A stretch of 6,393 nucleotides of DNA from Lysobacterales bacterium (GTDB lineage: Bacteria; Pseudomonadota; Gammaproteobacteria; Xanthomonadales; Marinicellaceae): the NCBI GenBank assembly GCA_027083915.1, contig JALWML010000152.1, forward strand, positions 1 through 6,393. The letters are read 5' to 3'. Position numbers and translations under genes: made by a program. Of the stretch, positions 5,437 to 6,393 are shown piece by piece. The notes beneath the pieces are model-generated. The model was given only the letters and a program-made list of their open reading frames with translations. It was not told the DNA's origin and did no database searches. How positions within the stretch are numbered: the stretch's first letter is position 1; every line of letters starts with the position of its first letter.

Positions 5437-6393
5437 TTGCAGAAATTGTATAAACCCCTACTTTTATTAGGGTTTATCACTGCATCACTTTCATCTCATG
5501 CTTGGAATGCCGCAGGGCATCAGTTAATGTCAGCCATCTCATGGGATTTAATGACACCCAAACAACAAAACTATTGGGTTGATATACTTAAGCACCACCC
5601 TCGATTCAAACAAGACTTTGAACAAAATATTCCTAAACAAGTCAAAAGAAATCCACATTATTTGAACGAATGGATTTTTAGACAAGCCGCACGTTGGTCT
5701 GATTTGCCGAGGAATTTTCACTCTGGTTTAAAAGAAAAATACCATCACGGCCCATGGCACTATATAAATTATCCCTTGTATTTAGATAAAAAGGTTTATA
5801 CCAAATTTTTAAATTTAAATACGAAATTTAAGGGCAGACTTGATAACAAATTAAATAGCATCCAAGCACTCAAAGGCAATTTAGCTATTTTATCAAAGCA
5901 AGGAGCGACCAAAAAGCAAAAAGCCATTGCGCTTTGCTGGGTATTACATTTGGTTGGCGACTCTCATCAGCCGTTGCACAGTACGGCACTGTTTGATAAG
6001 CGCTATTTTCCAAAAGGCGATCGTGGTGGCAATTTAATAAAGATAAAAGGACAAGGTCGTGTGACTAATTTGCATTGGTATTGGGATTCCCGACTAGACA
6101 ACACAACATCGTTTAGAATCATTGATTTAAAAGCAAAGAAATTAAGTAAAAAATATAAAGCACAGGCACTAAAGAACCAAAGAAAATCGATTAATAGTTG
6201 GTCCAAAAAAGCCAATAAAGTCGCAATTAAAAATGCCTACACCAAGAAAGTATTAAAGCCTTATCGCAGCGCAAAAAGACATGGAGCAAGACAACCAACT
6301 ATTACAATTGATGCAACTTATGATAAAAATGCCAGAGAAATAGCAGAAAAGCAAATTGTTAATGCTGCTTATCAGTTAGTTTATCTATTAAAT
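5437..6393 (+). CDS. Secreted S1/P1-family zinc-dependent nuclease (3' end outside window)
   Basis: The reading frame is open from TTG (5437; TTG 5434 is equally possible) to the last base, 319 codons. Residues 1-22 are a signal peptide: a short basic start, a hydrophobic LLLLGFITASL core and a SHA cleavage site. The mature protein would begin with W23, as in P1 nuclease, where the N-terminal tryptophan binds zinc. All nine ligands of the trinuclear zinc site can be matched: W23, H28, D89, H108, H171, D175, H181, H213, D217, in the motifs WNAAGH, ARWSDLP, WHYINYP, LHLVGDSHQPLH and NLHWYWD. The family cleaves single-stranded DNA and RNA and removes 3'-phosphates; the fold is shared with zinc phospholipases C. 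It probably acts in the periplasm or outside the cell. A very basic stretch covers 227-285. With 297 mature residues in the window against about 270 for P1, and ending in IVNAAYQLVYLLN, it is almost complete. It is co-transcribed with the desaturase. Confidence 0.92.
   Translation, partial: MQKLYKPLLLLGFITASLSSHAWNAAGHQLMSAISWDLMTPKQQNYWVDILKHHPRFKQDFEQNIPKQVKRNPHYLNEWIFRQAARWSDLPRNFHSGLKEKYHHGPWHYINYPLYLDKKVYTKFLNLNTKFKGRLDNKLNSIQALKGNLAILSKQGATKKQKAIALCWVLHLVGDSHQPLHSTALFDKRYFPKGDRGGNLIKIKGQGRVTNLHWYWDSRLDNTTSFRIIDLKAKKLSKKYKAQALKNQRKSINSWSKKANKVAIKNAYTKKVLKPYRSAKRHGARQPTITIDATYDKNAREIAEKQIVNAAYQLVYLLN
5450..5477 (+). repeat. Perfect 8-bp inverted repeat (possible mRNA hairpin)
   Basis: ATAAACCC (5450-5457) pairs with GGGTTTAT (5470-5477) across a 12-nt AU-rich loop. 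It lies within the signal-peptide codons, 10 nt after the TTG start codon at 5437-5439. No U-run follows, so it is not a typical terminator. It could form a hairpin in the early mRNA; whether it has a function is unknown. Confidence 0.5.

Noticed and set aside
5433..5480. Possible terminator between desaturase and nuclease
   Set aside because: The stem lies after the nuclease start and lacks a following T-run, so it does not look like an intrinsic terminator.
6003..6215. Minus-strand open frame of 70 codons with a hydrophobic stretch
   Set aside because: Antisense to the nuclease; the apparent hydrophobicity is the complement of lysine-rich codons (AAA read as TTT).

Overview
The window is a nearly gap-free bacterial segment. 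About 98% is coding, in two divergent gene groups that share one 82-bp intergenic promoter region (4160-4241). Low G+C, TadA and desaturase sequences of proteobacterial type, and a secreted S1/P1-like nuclease suggest an AT-rich gammaproteobacterium. A relative of the SUP05/Thioglobus or mussel-symbiont group is possible, but that is a tentative inference from general resemblance only.

Left-pointing group (minus strand, 4159 down to 1 and beyond): five genes, each overlapping the next (4, 4, 14 and 4 nt), so almost certainly one translationally coupled operon. The order is an ABC-2 type ATPase, its six-helix permease, and a GldG-like auxiliary protein anchored by one helix at each end. These three form a GldA/F/G-type transporter of unknown substrate. 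Next come the tRNA adenosine deaminase tadA, started by GTG behind a strong Shine-Dalgarno site, and a large glycosyltransferase that runs off the left edge. The glycosyltransferase has a complete GT2 (GT-A) domain, followed by what looks like the start of a second, GT4-like (GT-B) domain. It is uninterrupted from 1062 to base 1.

Right-pointing group (plus strand, 4242 to 6393 and beyond): a membrane delta-9-type fatty acid desaturase with all its histidine boxes and a long C-terminal tail, followed within a few bases by an exported S1/P1-family zinc nuclease. The nuclease starts at TTG, carries a signal peptide cleaved just before the zinc-binding tryptophan, retains all nine expected zinc ligands, and runs off the right edge near its probable C-terminus.

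The most notable points are: (1) a near-palindromic -10 region that reads TATAAT on one strand and TATAGT on the other, a candidate symmetric bidirectional promoter; (2) the probable GT2-GT4 fusion; (3) the tight pairing of a lipid desaturase with a secreted enzyme whose fold is shared by zinc phospholipases C; (4) an 8-bp inverted repeat inside the nuclease signal-peptide codons; (5) a very basic segment in the nuclease. No RNA genes, insertion sequences, CRISPR arrays or convincing terminators were seen.
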